From the NCBI GenBank assembly GCA_014238195.1, contig JABABO010000135.1:1-6167 (forward strand): a DNA stretch of 6,167 nucleotides, written 5' to 3'. Shown here piece by piece: positions 5,757-6,167 of the stretch (position 1 is the stretch's first letter; every line of letters begins with the position of its first letter). A program made the position numbers and the translations under genes. Origin of the DNA: Kordiimonadaceae bacterium. GTDB lineage: Bacteria > Pseudomonadota > Alphaproteobacteria > Sphingomonadales > Kordiimonadaceae. The notes beneath the pieces are model-generated. The model saw nothing but the letters and a program-made list of their open reading frames with translations, made no database searches and had not been told where the DNA came from.

Positions 5757-5799
5757 GGTGATGACAAAAAGTCGGCGCCCCATCAGGACAGCGAAAGTG

Positions 5800-6167
5800 C
5801 TACCTGATTTTAAAACGGTTCCGCACAGCCAGAAAAAACAGAAAGGTGAAAATACTGGACAGCAGGTTATGCGCGACCGTCCAGAAAAACGGCACATGGC
5901 TTTCACCACCAAACAGGGTGGCGGCGGCACTGGATGCAATGCTTTTTCCCAGCCCCAAAATAGGCAGACTGTTCAGAAAGCTAAACTGTAAAAGCGCACC
6001 CAAACTGCCAGCCTCCCACATATCCAGCAATGTCCAATCTGAATTATAAAAATAAACGACCATAAAAAGCGCCAGCGTCATCACCCATGCCGTCACAGGG
6101 CGCATCAGGCTTTGACCACAGCCAGAAAACCATTCATAGGCGGTGATGAAGGCACTTTCGGCACCGC
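5800..6167 (-). CDS. C-terminal part of a membrane protein, possibly a pentapeptide-repeat/ion-channel-like protein (5' end outside window)
   Basis: The frame is open from the right edge to a TAG at 5800-5802. The first two bases at the edge (6167 and 6166) belong to a split codon, and reading starts GAESAFITAYEWFSGCGQSL. The internal ATG at 6105 is therefore probably not the start. About 122 residues are visible. Hydrophobic stretches follow: AWVMTLALFMVVYFY, then a weaker one around LLQFSFLNSLPILGLG, and a last one in LLSSIFTFLFFLAVRNRF before the basic end RNRFKIR. From memory, the pattern of an aromatic-rich segment ending in G-x-S-x-x-RP just before a membrane helix, with a final LRNRF-like end, recurs at the C-terminus of pentapeptide-repeat and related channel-like membrane proteins. 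That link is weak because the N-terminal part is missing. The gene converges on ychF across the repeat region. I assign no function. Confidence 0.7.
   Translation of the reverse strand, partial: GAESAFITAYEWFSGCGQSLMRPVTAWVMTLALFMVVYFYNSDWTLLDMWEAGSLGALLQFSFLNSLPILGLGKSIASSAAATLFGGESHVPFFWTVAHNLLSSIFTFLFFLAVRNRFKIR

Larger units (their letters stand above)
5053..5799. other. Gene-free repeat-rich region between ychF and the membrane protein gene
   Basis: I see no credible coding region here; open frames on both strands run through repeat units. Nearly the whole interval is repeat sequence: a tandem array (5098-5215), four palindromic elements (5217-5307, 5335-5446, 5469-5576, 5666-5756), one isolated unit (5315-5333) and a second array (5586-5664). 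Bases 5053-5097 and 5757-5799 are short unique flanks with nothing recognised. The region lies between the 3' ends of two convergent genes. Confidence 0.85.

Noticed and set aside
5727..6049. Several short open frames on both strands near the end of the repeat region
   Set aside because: They overlap the membrane protein frame at 5800-6167, begin in repeat sequence or have no ribosome binding site, and encode no recognisable protein.

Overview
The window reads as chromosomal DNA of an alphaproteobacterium. The main reasons are the gene order rplY-pth-ychF on one strand, the long CTC-type L25 protein with its acidic tail, the C-terminally extended Pth, and intergenic palindromes bounded by GTCA/TGAC that resemble those common in this class. 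I cannot place it at genus level from sequence alone; a marine or otherwise aquatic lineage of moderate GC would fit, but that is inference.

Layout, left to right. (1) 1-579, plus strand: the 3' part of rimO (ribosomal protein S12 methylthiotransferase), cut by the left edge. (2) 599-2083, minus strand, convergent with rimO: an exported or membrane-anchored PQQ-type sugar (sorbosone/glucose) dehydrogenase with a C-terminal cytochrome c domain. (3) 2084-2388: a 305-base divergent intergenic region with a candidate promoter and a leader hairpin before rplY. (4) 2389-5052, plus strand: rplY, pth and ychF. A 169-base gap with two inverted repeats separates rplY from pth, while pth and ychF overlap by one base (TAATG). 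(5) 5053-5799: about 750 bases without a gene, filled with repeats: four palindromic elements and two tandem arrays of 19-20 base units. (6) 5800-6167, minus strand: the C-terminal part of a membrane protein that runs off the right edge.

The core genes share a translation theme. RimO modifies ribosomal protein S12, L25 binds 5S rRNA in the large subunit, Pth recycles peptidyl-tRNA, and YchF is a ribosome-associated ATPase/GTPase. The dehydrogenase is a periplasmic oxidation module placed between them and has no obvious functional link to its neighbours.

The least ordinary part is the ychF downstream region. All four palindromic elements follow one plan: GTCA, hairpin, TCCA, spacer, TGGA, hairpin, TGAC. 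They include two unrelated sequence families, so the fold seems to be conserved rather than the sequence. The tandem arrays are built from half of the left hairpin and sit directly against the left ends of two of these elements. I did not find a novel protein-coding system; the repeat biology is what deserves a second look.
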